NCBI GenBank assembly: GCA_918797485.1
Contig: CAKKNE010000002.1
Location: 4,306,501-4,370,500, forward strand
DNA from: Pelagomonas calceolata
Taxonomy: Eukaryota > Sar > Pelagophyceae > Pelagomonadales > Pelagomonadaceae
Reading direction: 5' to 3'
DNA: 64,000 bases
In this document: positions 44,684-52,971 of the stretch, in pieces
Layout: every line of letters starts with the position of its first letter
How positions within the stretch are numbered: position 1 is the stretch's first letter
The notes under the pieces: generated by a model
What the model was told of the DNA's origin: nothing
The model's database searches: none
Seen by the model: the letters and a program-made list of their open reading frames with translations, nothing else
Translations under genes and position numbers: made by a program

Positions 44684-47308
44684 TTAGGACGACTCGAGCG
44701 CCTCCCGCTTCGCCTGGGCGAGCCGCAGGACCGCGTCGGGCAACCCGGCAGCCTTCGCCGCGTGGAGGCCGAAGGACTCGTCCGCGAGGCCCTCGACGAG
44801 CTTGTAGAGCATGACGAGCTCCGATTCGATGTCGAGCGTCCCGCCGCCCACGGCGGCGTAGGCCATGCGGTAGGTCGCGACCTTGCCGGGCCGCGCGGCC
44901 CGCGCGCTCGCGGCGAGGTCGTGGTAGTGCGTGACGAAGATCGTGGCGCAGCCGCGGGCGACGAGCGCGTCGAGCGCCGCGCCGGCGACGGCGACGCCGT
45001 CGTGCGTCGCCGTGCCCCGTCCCAACTCGTCGAGCACGACGAGCGACTTGTCCGTCGCGTGCTCGAGCGCCACGGCCGCGCGCTCGAGCTCGTGGAGGAA
45101 CGTCGACCGCCCCGCGGCCAGCGCATCGGCCGCGCCCATGCGCGTGAAGACCGCGTCCCGCAAGGGAAGCGCGGCTCTCTTCGCGAAGACCGGCGCGCCC
45201 GCTTGCGCGTATATTGATGCGAGAGCGACCGCGCGAGCGACGGAACTCTTGCCTCCCGCGTTGGGGCCCGTGAGCACCAAGCACGCGCCGTCGTCGAGCT
45301 TCAGGTCGTTCGTCACCATGTCTCCGGTCAGCGTCGGGTGCGCGAAGGCCTCGAGGTCCAGATCTTGCCCGAGCGCCGGCCAGCACCAGCCGGGCTCGCC
45401 ACCTAAACGCCCCAGCGCCCGCGTCGCGTCGATCAATGCGACGGCGTCGAAAATCTTTCTTAGTGAAGCGCTGAGCTCGTCGTCGAGGTCCGCGACGAAT
45501 TTGCGCCACGCCACGTCGGCCGCCAAGTCGGCTTCGGCGACGGCAACGGCTCTATTTGAGACCAACACTGACACCCCGGGCGCCACGAACCGCCGCACCT
45601 TCTGCGTCTCCGACGCGACGTGCCAGGTATCATCGATGGCACCTCTCCTCATAAATCCCTCGGCCTCGCTTCGCGTCGCCTCGATCAGAAACTCCTGGCG
45701 GCCGCCGGCGCCGCCATTGATGTGCGTCCACTGCAAAGCGGGCTTCCTTAGTGTAACGCGGAGCTCCTTGAGCTTCGCATCCAGGGCGGCGTCGGCATCT
45801 CTACAAGAGCGCCGCGCGACCGCGAGGGCGTCGTCGTCATCATCCGCCGTCAACAGCGCCGTCGCGGGCCCGGCGTCGTCCGCGCAGGCGTCCGCGTCGA
45901 GGCGTTCTAAAGCTGCATTTGTTTTGGCGAGCACGTCTTTTCTCACACCCGACGCCTCGGACATGGCCAGCGCCGGCGGGAGTGACGAAATGTTCTCCGG
46001 TAAAGCGTCGGCCACGGCCCGCGCCCCGAGCAACAGCTCGCGGAGCTTCGAGGGCCGCGCGCGGCGCGCGGCCAGCGCCGCGCGCGCGCCGTCGGCGCGC
46101 TTCGCGAGCTTGTCGCCGGAGCCCTTTTTTAGTAGCAAATCGACGAGCGGCGTGAGCGCCGCCACTTGGTCGTCGTGGAGCGCCCTTGCCGCATGTTGCC
46201 GCGCTTCGATAGCACTTTTATCAGTAAGCGGCTCGCGGAACCAGTCCCGCAGCAAGTTGCGGCCGGCTTTTGTGGAGGCGTGCCTCGCGACTACACTGAC
46301 GGCCGCGCCCGTCGTCGAACCGTCGGAGGCGACGAGGACCTCGAGGTCTCGTAGCGTGGACGCGTCCAAACGCATCGGCACAGTGCTTGAAGGAGCGCGT
46401 TCTAAACAACGTTCAAGGGCGCTGGCCACGCCGGCGGCCTCGCAGTAGGCCAGCAGCAGTTCCTCGGCGTCGCCCTCCGTGTCGAAAGTCGCAACGCTTG
46501 CGTCCGTCGAACGCATCAATCGCTCCGCGCGCGCGCCAACCACTAAAGCTTCCGCCGGCGGGTGCGCGGCCACAAAAGCGTCCGCTTTGTCTTTGTCCGC
46601 GCCCTCGCAGGCCGCGCGCCGCTGGCTCCTTAAATCAACTGCGAGCAGATCCATTGTACTCTCAGTGTCGACCGCCGCCACGAGCCACGCGGCATCAGTA
46701 GTATCTTCTCCGAACTCGTCTCCCACTAAAGTCGCCCTGGAATAGACCCGGTCCACGGCCCGCGAGAACGTGCCCCCACTCTTCTGCCGCAGAGCCGCTC
46801 TTTCGGTCTGGCGCGCCACCGCGACGCGGTGGCCGTCCCTCACCAGTCGTCTGATTTTGTCGTCGATGGTGCCCGTGGGAAAGGTGCACATGTCTCCCAG
46901 TTGCGCGTCCTTCCAGGAGCCGATGCCCAATGTCTTGGCTGCCCTCGGCACGTCCGTCCCGAAGCACTTGTACTTGTAGCCCACCTCGACGGCCAGGAAG
47001 CAGCCCTTGTTGTCGCGTATCAACTGCTGGATCTGCTTGGCCATCGGCGTCGGGCCGTTCTCGCGGGTTGGCGGCGGGGGGCGCTGGCCGCTCTCCGGCA
47101 TAGCGTCATGTGCGTTATTGAGTGCGGCGCGCGCGTTTTCAGGCACCGTCGCCGGGTCTAACGCGGGGCGCCAGGGTTCTGTTGTTTCGGCGGGGTCCTC
47201 TGCTGTCAGGTCGACGACCGGCGGTGCGGCAGCGGGCGCGGGCGCGGTCGTTTTCGCTTTCTTGTTAAAGAAACTGCTGATCTTTGGTTGTTGTTGCTGG
47301 CGCTTCAT
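44684..47308 (-). CDS. MSH3: DNA mismatch repair protein MSH3
   Basis: The ATG at 47306-47308 gives 874 residues starting MKRQQQQPKISSFFNKK, a PCNA-binding PIP box (QPKISSFF) at the start as in MSH3/MSH6; the in-frame ATG at 47413 is less likely. The mismatch-binding domain has the MSH3 form VEVGYKYKCFG, not the MSH6 F-x-E. Next come RLVRDGHRVAVARQTERAAL and FSRAVDRVYSRATLVGD. The ATPase has Walker A GPNAGGKSS (about 681), LHELERA-type signature helix GRSTFLHELERAAVAL, Walker B SLVVLDELGRGTATHDG and the switch His in THYHDL. With MSH2 it forms MutS-beta, which repairs insertion/deletion loops. Confidence 0.93.
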   Translation of the reverse strand: MKRQQQQPKISSFFNKKAKTTAPAPAAAPPVVDLTAEDPAETTEPWRPALDPATVPENARAALNNAHDAMPESGQRPPPPTRENGPTPMAKQIQQLIRDNKGCFLAVEVGYKYKCFGTDVPRAAKTLGIGSWKDAQLGDMCTFPTGTIDDKIRRLVRDGHRVAVARQTERAALRQKSGGTFSRAVDRVYSRATLVGDEFGEDTTDAAWLVAAVDTESTMDLLAVDLRSQRRAACEGADKDKADAFVAAHPPAEALVVGARAERLMRSTDASVATFDTEGDAEELLLAYCEAAGVASALERCLERAPSSTVPMRLDASTLRDLEVLVASDGSTTGAAVSVVARHASTKAGRNLLRDWFREPLTDKSAIEARQHAARALHDDQVAALTPLVDLLLKKGSGDKLAKRADGARAALAARRARPSKLRELLLGARAVADALPENISSLPPALAMSEASGVRKDVLAKTNAALERLDADACADDAGPATALLTADDDDDALAVARRSCRDADAALDAKLKELRVTLRKPALQWTHINGGAGGRQEFLIEATRSEAEGFMRRGAIDDTWHVASETQKVRRFVAPGVSVLVSNRAVAVAEADLAADVAWRKFVADLDDELSASLRKIFDAVALIDATRALGRLGGEPGWCWPALGQDLDLEAFAHPTLTGDMVTNDLKLDDGACLVLTGPNAGGKSSVARAVALASIYAQAGAPVFAKRAALPLRDAVFTRMGAADALAAGRSTFLHELERAAVALEHATDKSLVVLDELGRGTATHDGVAVAGAALDALVARGCATIFVTHYHDLAASARAARPGKVATYRMAYAAVGGGTLDIESELVMLYKLVEGLADESFGLHAAKAAGLPDAVLRLAQAKREALESS

Positions 47309-47672
47309 TTTCAGGACTTTTGAGCCACCCGTACGTCGCGGCGGCGGCAGCGCTCTCCGTACTTTGAATGGCTTGTGGGAGAGCAGTCGTGGATCGGCGC
47401 GCTGGCAGCGCACAGCTCTCGGTTGGTGAGAAGTGGTGCGTAAGGTGCCACAGCCAAGGTGTACGTCGCACAGGACGCTGTATGCCCCCGGGCCGCCGAG
47501 GCATCCGCCGGGCTGTGGGTGTATGCGCTAGTAACTCTGTCACTAGCTTTAGCACCGGCAAAAAGGGAGGCACGGGCAGCTGGAGGGGCAGCCGGGGCTG
47601 AACATTTCGCGTAATTTCGACGTTTTCCGTGGCAGTCTCACCCAGGAGCAAGCACTTGACCAGACAGATCTG
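47309..47672. other. Divergent intergenic region
   Basis: 364 bp between MSH3 and the first U-box/Sel1 gene. Contains the 19-bp CTAG variant. No other feature was seen. Confidence 0.5.
47528..47546 (-). promoter_or_regulatory. Short CTAG-N11-CTAG variant, copy 8
   Basis: Minus-strand reading CTAGTGACAGAGTTACTAG, 19 bp. It lies 219 bp upstream of MSH3 and 126 bp upstream of the divergent U-box/Sel1 gene. It matches the variant at 48,664 at all but two or three positions. Confidence 0.45.
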
Positions 47673-48482
47673 ATGCCGCCCAAACGGAAGGCGCGCAAGC
47701 CAGCCGATGCCATCGATCTCACCGAGATGGCGAGCTCGCAGGAGAAGAAACAAAGGGTAGCCTTGACCACCATCGCGAAGGAGTTCATCTGTCCGATCAC
47801 GCAAGAATTGCCTATTTCTCCCGTGACCGCCGAAGACGGCAAGGTTTACGAGGAAACAGCTATACGCGAGTGGTTCTCGAAGAAAGATGGAGCCCCAACC
47901 AGCCCGAGCACAGGCGCCGTCATCGGGACGAAGTTATTCCCGGCGCCGCAAGCGCGAAACACGATCGAGGCGCTGATCCAGAGCGGCGCGATCGCGGGCG
48001 AGATTGCTGAGGCGTGGAAGCAGAAGCTGGAGGATGAGAAGGAAGTGAAGGAGACGCGCGCCGAGGCGGAAGGCGGCGACGGGGAAGCTATGTATATGCT
48101 CGGCGCGTGGTACCGAGAAGGTGTGAACGGCCTCGCAAAAGACGATGTTCAGGCCCGCGCGTGGTACGAGCGCTCTGCGGCCGCCCGCCACCCAAAGGGG
48201 ATGGCGGCTTTTGGTGAACTTCTCCTGCTTGGCATCGGCGGGCCCGAGGACAATGTATTTGGGGTTATGAACGTGACCGCGGCGGCGGAGCTCGGATCGG
48301 ACGTCGGCGCGTATTTTCTTGGGTACGCGTTCTTCAGAGGCGCTTACGGTCTGCCAAAGGACTCCATCCGAGCGCGGTTCTGGCTGACGAAGGTCGTAAA
48401 TGGCGAGTGCGAGGTCAAGCACCTAAACGAAGCCGGTAGAGCCGAGGCGGCGGCATGGCTCCGCGCGCTGCAGGACGAGTAA
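47673..48482 (+). CDS. U-box plus Sel1-repeat protein 1
   Basis: 269 residues from an ATG (MPPKRKARKPADAIDL). The U-box is at about 35-105 (EFICPITQELPISPVTAEDG, KVYEETAIREWFSKKDGAPT). Sel1-like repeats follow (GDGEAMYMLGAWYREGVNGL, ARAWYERSAAARHPKGMAAF, then GAYFLGYAFFRGAYGLPKDS). Sel1 repeats are protein-interaction solenoids; with a U-box the protein is a likely ubiquitin ligase. It is tandem with a close paralogue and shares its 3' flank. Confidence 0.88.
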   Translation: MPPKRKARKPADAIDLTEMASSQEKKQRVALTTIAKEFICPITQELPISPVTAEDGKVYEETAIREWFSKKDGAPTSPSTGAVIGTKLFPAPQARNTIEALIQSGAIAGEIAEAWKQKLEDEKEVKETRAEAEGGDGEAMYMLGAWYREGVNGLAKDDVQARAWYERSAAARHPKGMAAFGELLLLGIGGPEDNVFGVMNVTAAAELGSDVGAYFLGYAFFRGAYGLPKDSIRARFWLTKVVNGECEVKHLNEAGRAEAAAWLRALQDE

Positions 48483-48483
48483 A

Positions 48484-48520
48484 GGTCAGTGTGTACTTAG
48501 TAGCACCCCCCCCCCCTAGC
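48484..48520. repeat. 3'-flank motif shared by the two U-box/Sel1 genes
   Basis: AGGTCAGTGTGTACTTAGTA directly follows both stop codons (here and at about 49,709), each followed by GCACCCCCC. The duplication that made the paralogues therefore included at least about 30 bp of 3' flank. Confidence 0.8.
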
Positions 48521-48603
48521 CTAGCCTGATTAACCCGGTACTTGCGTCGGATTTTGCGGGACCCCTCCCCGCCCCAGGGACTCGTCGCCAACGCTTCAGG
48601 CTC

Positions 48604-48658
48604 AGGCTAGTTACGGCTCAGGCTAGTTACGTCGCGGGGTTCCCCGTACCCCTCCCGT
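48604..48658 (-). repeat. Inverted partial copy of the 77-bp repeat at 2.1 kb
   Basis: Read on the minus strand: GGGAGGGGTACGGGGAACCC, then GCGACGTAACTAGCCTGAGCC, given here in two parts. This is nearly the same as 2,190-2,240. A second GTAACTAGCCTGAGCC follows in tandem. It lies between the two U-box/Sel1 genes, beside a poly-C tract. Confidence 0.75.
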
Positions 48659-48663
48659 CGTTC

Positions 48664-48682
48664 CTAGTACCTCTATCACTAG
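48664..48682 (-). promoter_or_regulatory. Short CTAG-N11-CTAG variant, copy 9
   Basis: Minus-strand reading CTAGTGATAGAGGTACTAG, 19 bp. It lies 202 bp upstream of U-box/Sel1 gene 2 in the 402-bp gap after gene 1. The gap otherwise holds the inverted 77-bp repeat copy and no gene. Confidence 0.45.
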
Positions 48683-48884
48683 CCCGTATTGCTCTTGGTC
48701 CTTGCCTTGCAAGGTTGTGCTCGCGCAGCCGTCGAAGAATTGCGCGTACAAGCCCGCATCGCTGCCATTTTGCATAACTGAGCTCGTGGCCTCAAAATAT
48801 TAGCCAGAGCGGCCTCCCTGATCCAGCACACTATTGACCTGCGCCTTGCTGGCTCCCTACGTCCGGCGCTCGAAGGCACAAACC

Positions 48885-49709
48885 ATGTCCCAAGCATCGC
48901 AAAAGCGCGCCCGCGGCGCCGACGCCATCGACCTCACGACGGAGGACGTGAGCCCTCGCGAAAAGAAGATGCGCGAATCTATCAATGGCGTCGCGGCCGA
49001 GCTGCTATGTCCTATTACTCAGGAACTGCCGTTCGACCCCGTCATGGCAAAAGACGGCAAGATATACGAGCGGACAGCCATCCTGGAGTGGTTTAGAAAG
49101 AAAGATGGCGACGCGACCAGCCCGAGCACGGGCAAGGTGATCGGCACAGAATTACTGCCGGCTGTCCAAACGAAGAACACAATCGAGATGCTCATCAAGA
49201 GCGGCGCGATCGCGGGCGAGCTGGCCACGGCGTGGACGGAGAAGCTGGAGCAGGAGAAGGTAGTGAAGCGACTCCGGGCACAAGCAGAAGGCGGTAACGG
49301 TGAAGCTATGTATCTGCTCGGCGCGTGGTACGAGTATGGCGAAAATGGCGTCGCGAAAGACGAGGTGCAAGCCCGCGCGTGGTACGAGCTCAGCGCGGCG
49401 ACCCGCGACCCAAGAGGGATGGGAACTTATGGCGAATGTCTCCTATGTGGCGTCGGTGGTCCAAAGGACAATGTATTTGGGGTTATGAATGTGACCGCAG
49501 CGGCGGAGCTCGGCTCGAACCTCGGCGCGTATAGACTTGGCTGGGCGTTCTTCGAAGGCGGCCACGGCCTGCCGAAGGACCCTGTTCGGGCGAGGTACTG
49601 GTTGAAGAAGGTCGTCGACGGCGAGTGCACGCACAAGGACCTATACGATGCAGACTTACTAGCAGCCGAAGCGGAGGAGTATCTCCGCGAGCTGGACCAG
49701 GAAGCGTAA
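48885..49709 (+). CDS. U-box plus Sel1-repeat protein 2
   Basis: The ATG at 48885 (MSQASQKRARGADAIDLTTE) gives 274 residues. The U-box (ELLCPITQELPFDPVMAKDG, KIYERTAILEWFRKKDGDAT) and Sel1 repeats (GNGEAMYLLGAWYEYGENGV, then GVGGPKDNVFGVMNVTAAAE) align along their whole length with protein 1, and GP-DNVFGVMNVTAAAELGS is almost identical. Tandem duplicate, 1,212 bp start to start. Confidence 0.88.
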   Translation: MSQASQKRARGADAIDLTTEDVSPREKKMRESINGVAAELLCPITQELPFDPVMAKDGKIYERTAILEWFRKKDGDATSPSTGKVIGTELLPAVQTKNTIEMLIKSGAIAGELATAWTEKLEQEKVVKRLRAQAEGGNGEAMYLLGAWYEYGENGVAKDEVQARAWYELSAATRDPRGMGTYGECLLCGVGGPKDNVFGVMNVTAAAELGSNLGAYRLGWAFFEGGHGLPKDPVRARYWLKKVVDGECTHKDLYDADLLAAEAEEYLRELDQEA

Positions 49710-49751
49710 GGTCAGTGTGTACTTAGTAGCACCCCCCCTCCTTCATCAAAC

Positions 49752-51473
49752 CTACTCCTCCGCCGCGGCCGTCGCCTCGTCGTCCTCGGCCTCCTTGATC
49801 ATGTTGAGGAAGTCGGCATCGACCGCCCGTAATTGCTCCTCCATGGCCTGGGCCTTCGCCTCCTTCTCCTCCTCCGTTTCTCCGGTCTCGCCCTTGGCCT
49901 TGTCCCGAGCGCGTCTGAGGTCGCGCTCTCGGAGCTCCAGATTCTTCTCCTGCTTCGTCTCGCGCTCGAGCATGGCGCCGATGGCCGACTTCTCGTTGTG
50001 CTGCGGCGTGGCTAGGGAATCGCAGACCTCCATCAAGGCCACGGTACCCTCGACGTCACCGACACTGAGCAACCGTCCGGTAGTAGCATCGTTCGCGATG
50101 GAAGAAAGCGCACAATCGCCGACCTTATGCGTGTAGGCCACCTCGTTCTGGCGGTAGAAGTAGTCCCACACATCTACAATACCGTCCATGCGCGTGACGA
50201 AGAAGACGCCGGCCCGCGTCGACGACCAGCACCCCGACGTCAAGTAGGCCGAGTGGTACTTCGTCGTCATGATCGGCGTCTTGAGGTCCTCCATCCAGAC
50301 GCGCGCGGTCCAGTCGCCGACCGTCATGAAGAATTTTGTGTGCGTTTGGTTCCGATGGATAGCGTAGATGGGCCCGTGGTGCTTGCCGTGGTTCTGATCA
50401 TACACAGCGATGCCGTTGTTCTGCTTGCGGTTTCGCAGGTTGATGGCTAGCACGATACCCTGCTCGGTACCGACGACATATTTCGTTGGCACCTCCTTGT
50501 GGTAGTCCATGGCGCTGCCGCCGAGCACGGCTCCGTCTTTGCCCGTCGACAGTTGTAGGGCGTCGACCGGTTCGCCTAGGCGTCGCGTGTCCCACCAGAG
50601 CATGTTACCGTCGGTCGAGACAGACGCGCACTGGTTGCCTGTTTTAGAACTGATCCAGAAGCAGTCGTAGACCGGATCATGATGACTTTTTTCGATGACG
50701 GAGCACTCCTGCGGGGCACCGCTCTTCCGAAGGTCGTAGAACGAGACGAGGCCGTTGTAGGAACCACCAACTAACGTGTCGGTAGATTTCGGGTTGAATC
50801 TCAAACAACAAAGCGGTGAGGGCGGCGTCAACGCCTGATCGGGCGTGTTCGGGTTCGTCACGTCCCAGATGTAGGATTCAACAGGTAGTCTAGCGTTACT
50901 GAATTTCGGGTCCTGGAAATTCAAGATAGAATACGATACCGCGATCTTGGTAGGGCCTTCCGGGTGCCAATTAATAGAAGTAGCGGTCCGCTTGATCTCG
51001 TTGGGATCGCGAAACACAGCGAGACCCTTGGCCGAGGGCGGCTCCGACGACCAATCCCGATCCTCCCCCGCAAAGTACTCCTCATAGATGTCAATCGTGT
51101 TGTTCTGGCGCATGCATCTCGAGATGATGGGCCCCAAGGCCTTCATATTAGCTTTATAATCATCGTCCTTCTCCGCTTTTTTCCGGTAGCGCTGGACGTC
51201 GGCCGGCTCCGTCGGGTCCACGTCTTTCGGCCAGCCGCCCTCCGCATGGCGTATCGACGAGGCCTTCGTCACTAGTCTATCGGTGTTCGTCTCGTGCTCC
51301 GAGTAGGTGGGGCACGTATCAACCGTCGTGCAGACGGGGTTCCTCGGAATATAGTCGTCCTCGAACTCGTCCGTTTGTGGTATGGTGTGGAGGATGCGCG
51401 TGTCCTGGTCGCTGAAGTTTGTTTGTTTCCCAAATTCGCTTCGTACTTTCGTGTAGAGGTAGGCGACCTCCAT
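49752..51473 (-). CDS. DNAI2: Axonemal outer dynein arm intermediate chain, DNAI2/IC2-like
   Basis: 573 residues from an ATG. It starts MEVAYLYTKVRSEFGKQTNF, the DNAI2/IC69 N-terminus, and keeps NPVCTTVDTCPTYSEHETNT. WD repeats follow at about 165-470 (SINWHPEGPTKIAVSYSIL, YIWDVTNPNTPDQAL, LRFNPKSTDTLVGGSYNGL, WWDTRRLGEPVDALQL, HRNQTHTKFFMTVGDWTARV). The tail is an acidic coiled coil (RERDLRRARDKAKGETGETE). With DNAI1 it docks outer dynein arms on doublet microtubules, so the organism should build a motile flagellum. Convergent with U-box/Sel1 gene 2 (42 bp). Confidence 0.93.
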   Translation of the reverse strand: MEVAYLYTKVRSEFGKQTNFSDQDTRILHTIPQTDEFEDDYIPRNPVCTTVDTCPTYSEHETNTDRLVTKASSIRHAEGGWPKDVDPTEPADVQRYRKKAEKDDDYKANMKALGPIISRCMRQNNTIDIYEEYFAGEDRDWSSEPPSAKGLAVFRDPNEIKRTATSINWHPEGPTKIAVSYSILNFQDPKFSNARLPVESYIWDVTNPNTPDQALTPPSPLCCLRFNPKSTDTLVGGSYNGLVSFYDLRKSGAPQECSVIEKSHHDPVYDCFWISSKTGNQCASVSTDGNMLWWDTRRLGEPVDALQLSTGKDGAVLGGSAMDYHKEVPTKYVVGTEQGIVLAINLRNRKQNNGIAVYDQNHGKHHGPIYAIHRNQTHTKFFMTVGDWTARVWMEDLKTPIMTTKYHSAYLTSGCWSSTRAGVFFVTRMDGIVDVWDYFYRQNEVAYTHKVGDCALSSIANDATTGRLLSVGDVEGTVALMEVCDSLATPQHNEKSAIGAMLERETKQEKNLELRERDLRRARDKAKGETGETEEEKEAKAQAMEEQLRAVDADFLNMIKEAEDDEATAAAEE

Positions 51474-51768
51474 CGTGCCTCACGCTGGGCGGGGTGCCTG
51501 GAAGGCTTCCGTGCGCGCGACGGGCAGCCCGGCAGCGACTGTGCGCGGTGGCTCTTGCGTCGGTGCACTGCGGGTCCACCCCGAGGCAGCCCTTCGTGCG
51601 CTTGGGGGCGTTATAGCGCTCCGGTTTTGCGCCGACGACGAGCGCTGCTTAATTGCTTGGTACGCTAACTACATGTAGCTTCCAAGGCGAGGGTTTGGCG
51701 CGCGGTCTGAGGCGTGCACAGGAGCACCTAGGCTCTCGACAGGAAGTACACAGACACACGTTACAATC

Positions 51769-52455
51769 CTACCTCCATCTTGGTGCACTGGTCGCCGCCG
51801 TCGCCGCCTCGTCTCGCGTCGGCAACTCGCGGATTCCCGCAGCGTGCGTCCGCGCGAAGCCCACGTAGGCGCGCGCCGACTCCAAAATGAAGGCGGCCTC
51901 GCCCGGTTTCAGGGGCCGCATGAACTTCGCTGGGGAGCCGCCCCACAGCTCGCCGCTCCCGACGGTCTTGCCAGCCGTCAATAATGCTCCGGCCGCGAGC
52001 ATCCCGCCCGGCTCAATAGTCGTATGCGACATCATCGTCGCGTTCATACCCACGAAGGCTCCATCCCCCAACGTGCAGGCGTGCAAGAGCGCCATGTGCC
52101 CGATGGTGCAATCCGCACCGATAACCGTCGGCGTGGAGCCGCTGCCTCCGAGCGCGTCGCTGTCGACGTGCATCACGGTGCCGTCTTGGACGTTCGTGCG
52201 TGGACCAATTGATATCGCCGCGACGTCGCCTCGTATCGTGCAGTTGTACCAGACCGAGGCGTCGTCGGCGACGTCCACCGACCCGACGATGCTCGCTGAC
52301 GGCGCGATGAACGCTGCGGCGGCGGTGTCGGGCACCTTGTCGCCGAGCGCGTAGCACGCGAGGCGGCGCCGCGGCAGCGCGCGTGTTGCGATCGATGCGA
52401 GGCGCCGCGGCGGCGGCAGCGCGCATTTTGAGATCGATGCGGCGAGTCGGCGCAT
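51769..52455 (-). CDS. Gamma-carbonic anhydrase-like protein, probably mitochondrial
   Basis: 228 residues from an ATG with an Arg-rich leader (MRRLAASISKCALPPPRRLA) suited to mitochondrial import. The left-handed beta-helix hexapeptides are clear (IAPSASIVGSVDVADDASVW, YNCTIRGDVAAISIGPRTNV, GADCTIGHMALLHACTLGDG). Zinc-type His residues sit in QDGTVMHVD and IGHMALLHAC, and a C-terminal helix (LKPGEAAFILESARAYVGFA) is typical. In plants and algae such proteins form the carbonic anhydrase domain of respiratory complex I. Confidence 0.88.
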   Translation of the reverse strand: MRRLAASISKCALPPPRRLASIATRALPRRRLACYALGDKVPDTAAAAFIAPSASIVGSVDVADDASVWYNCTIRGDVAAISIGPRTNVQDGTVMHVDSDALGGSGSTPTVIGADCTIGHMALLHACTLGDGAFVGMNATMMSHTTIEPGGMLAAGALLTAGKTVGSGELWGGSPAKFMRPLKPGEAAFILESARAYVGFARTHAAGIRELPTRDEAATAATSAPRWR

Positions 52456-52971
52456 TCCTGCGGTGCTGTTCGTTCGTTTGGAGATCGATGCGGCTGGTCG
52501 GCGCTTCTCTTTTGTTAAGCAGGCGCGAGTGGCTGCAGGGTGTAGGCTGTATGAATGGTGGCAGCGCGATTTTGCCGACGGAAAACGTCAGGGAGCTACC
52601 GTCGGTCACGAAATCGATCCCGGAGCAACGAATTGCGATGGATTATGCCGTTTAGGCCCCAACAAATCACATTGAAAATGCCTGCAAAACCCGCGAGAAA
52701 AAGACACTGGTGTGACCAACGCCTCTATCACTCCATTCAGAACGCTCGGTGGGGACGAGAAGCGCGTCGGACGACTCAAAGGCCATCGGCGCCTCGTCTC
52801 AACGCGCGAGAGAGGCAAATTGCGCCTCGCCTCGCTCCCGGGAGTAGAGCAACAAAACACTGCCCAACGCAGCTATCACTCCCACCCGGCCTCGCGCGAG
52901 GCCCACGGACGCACCGGGTGGCGTGAAGGCTAGCGCGCCCCATCCAACACTAACCTCACAGCACCAAAACC
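52456..52971. other. Divergent intergenic region
   Basis: 516 bp. The first part shows diverged repeats of GAGATCGATGCGGC also found in the adjacent coding start (52,385-52,500). No gene was recognised. An isolated GGCTAGCG occurs at 52,929 but no full CTAG-N14-CTAG element. Confidence 0.4.

Noticed and set aside
44931-46448. 505-codon plus-strand frame opposite MSH3
   Set aside because: Ser/Ala/Arg-rich shadow of the MSH3 ATPase and core domains.
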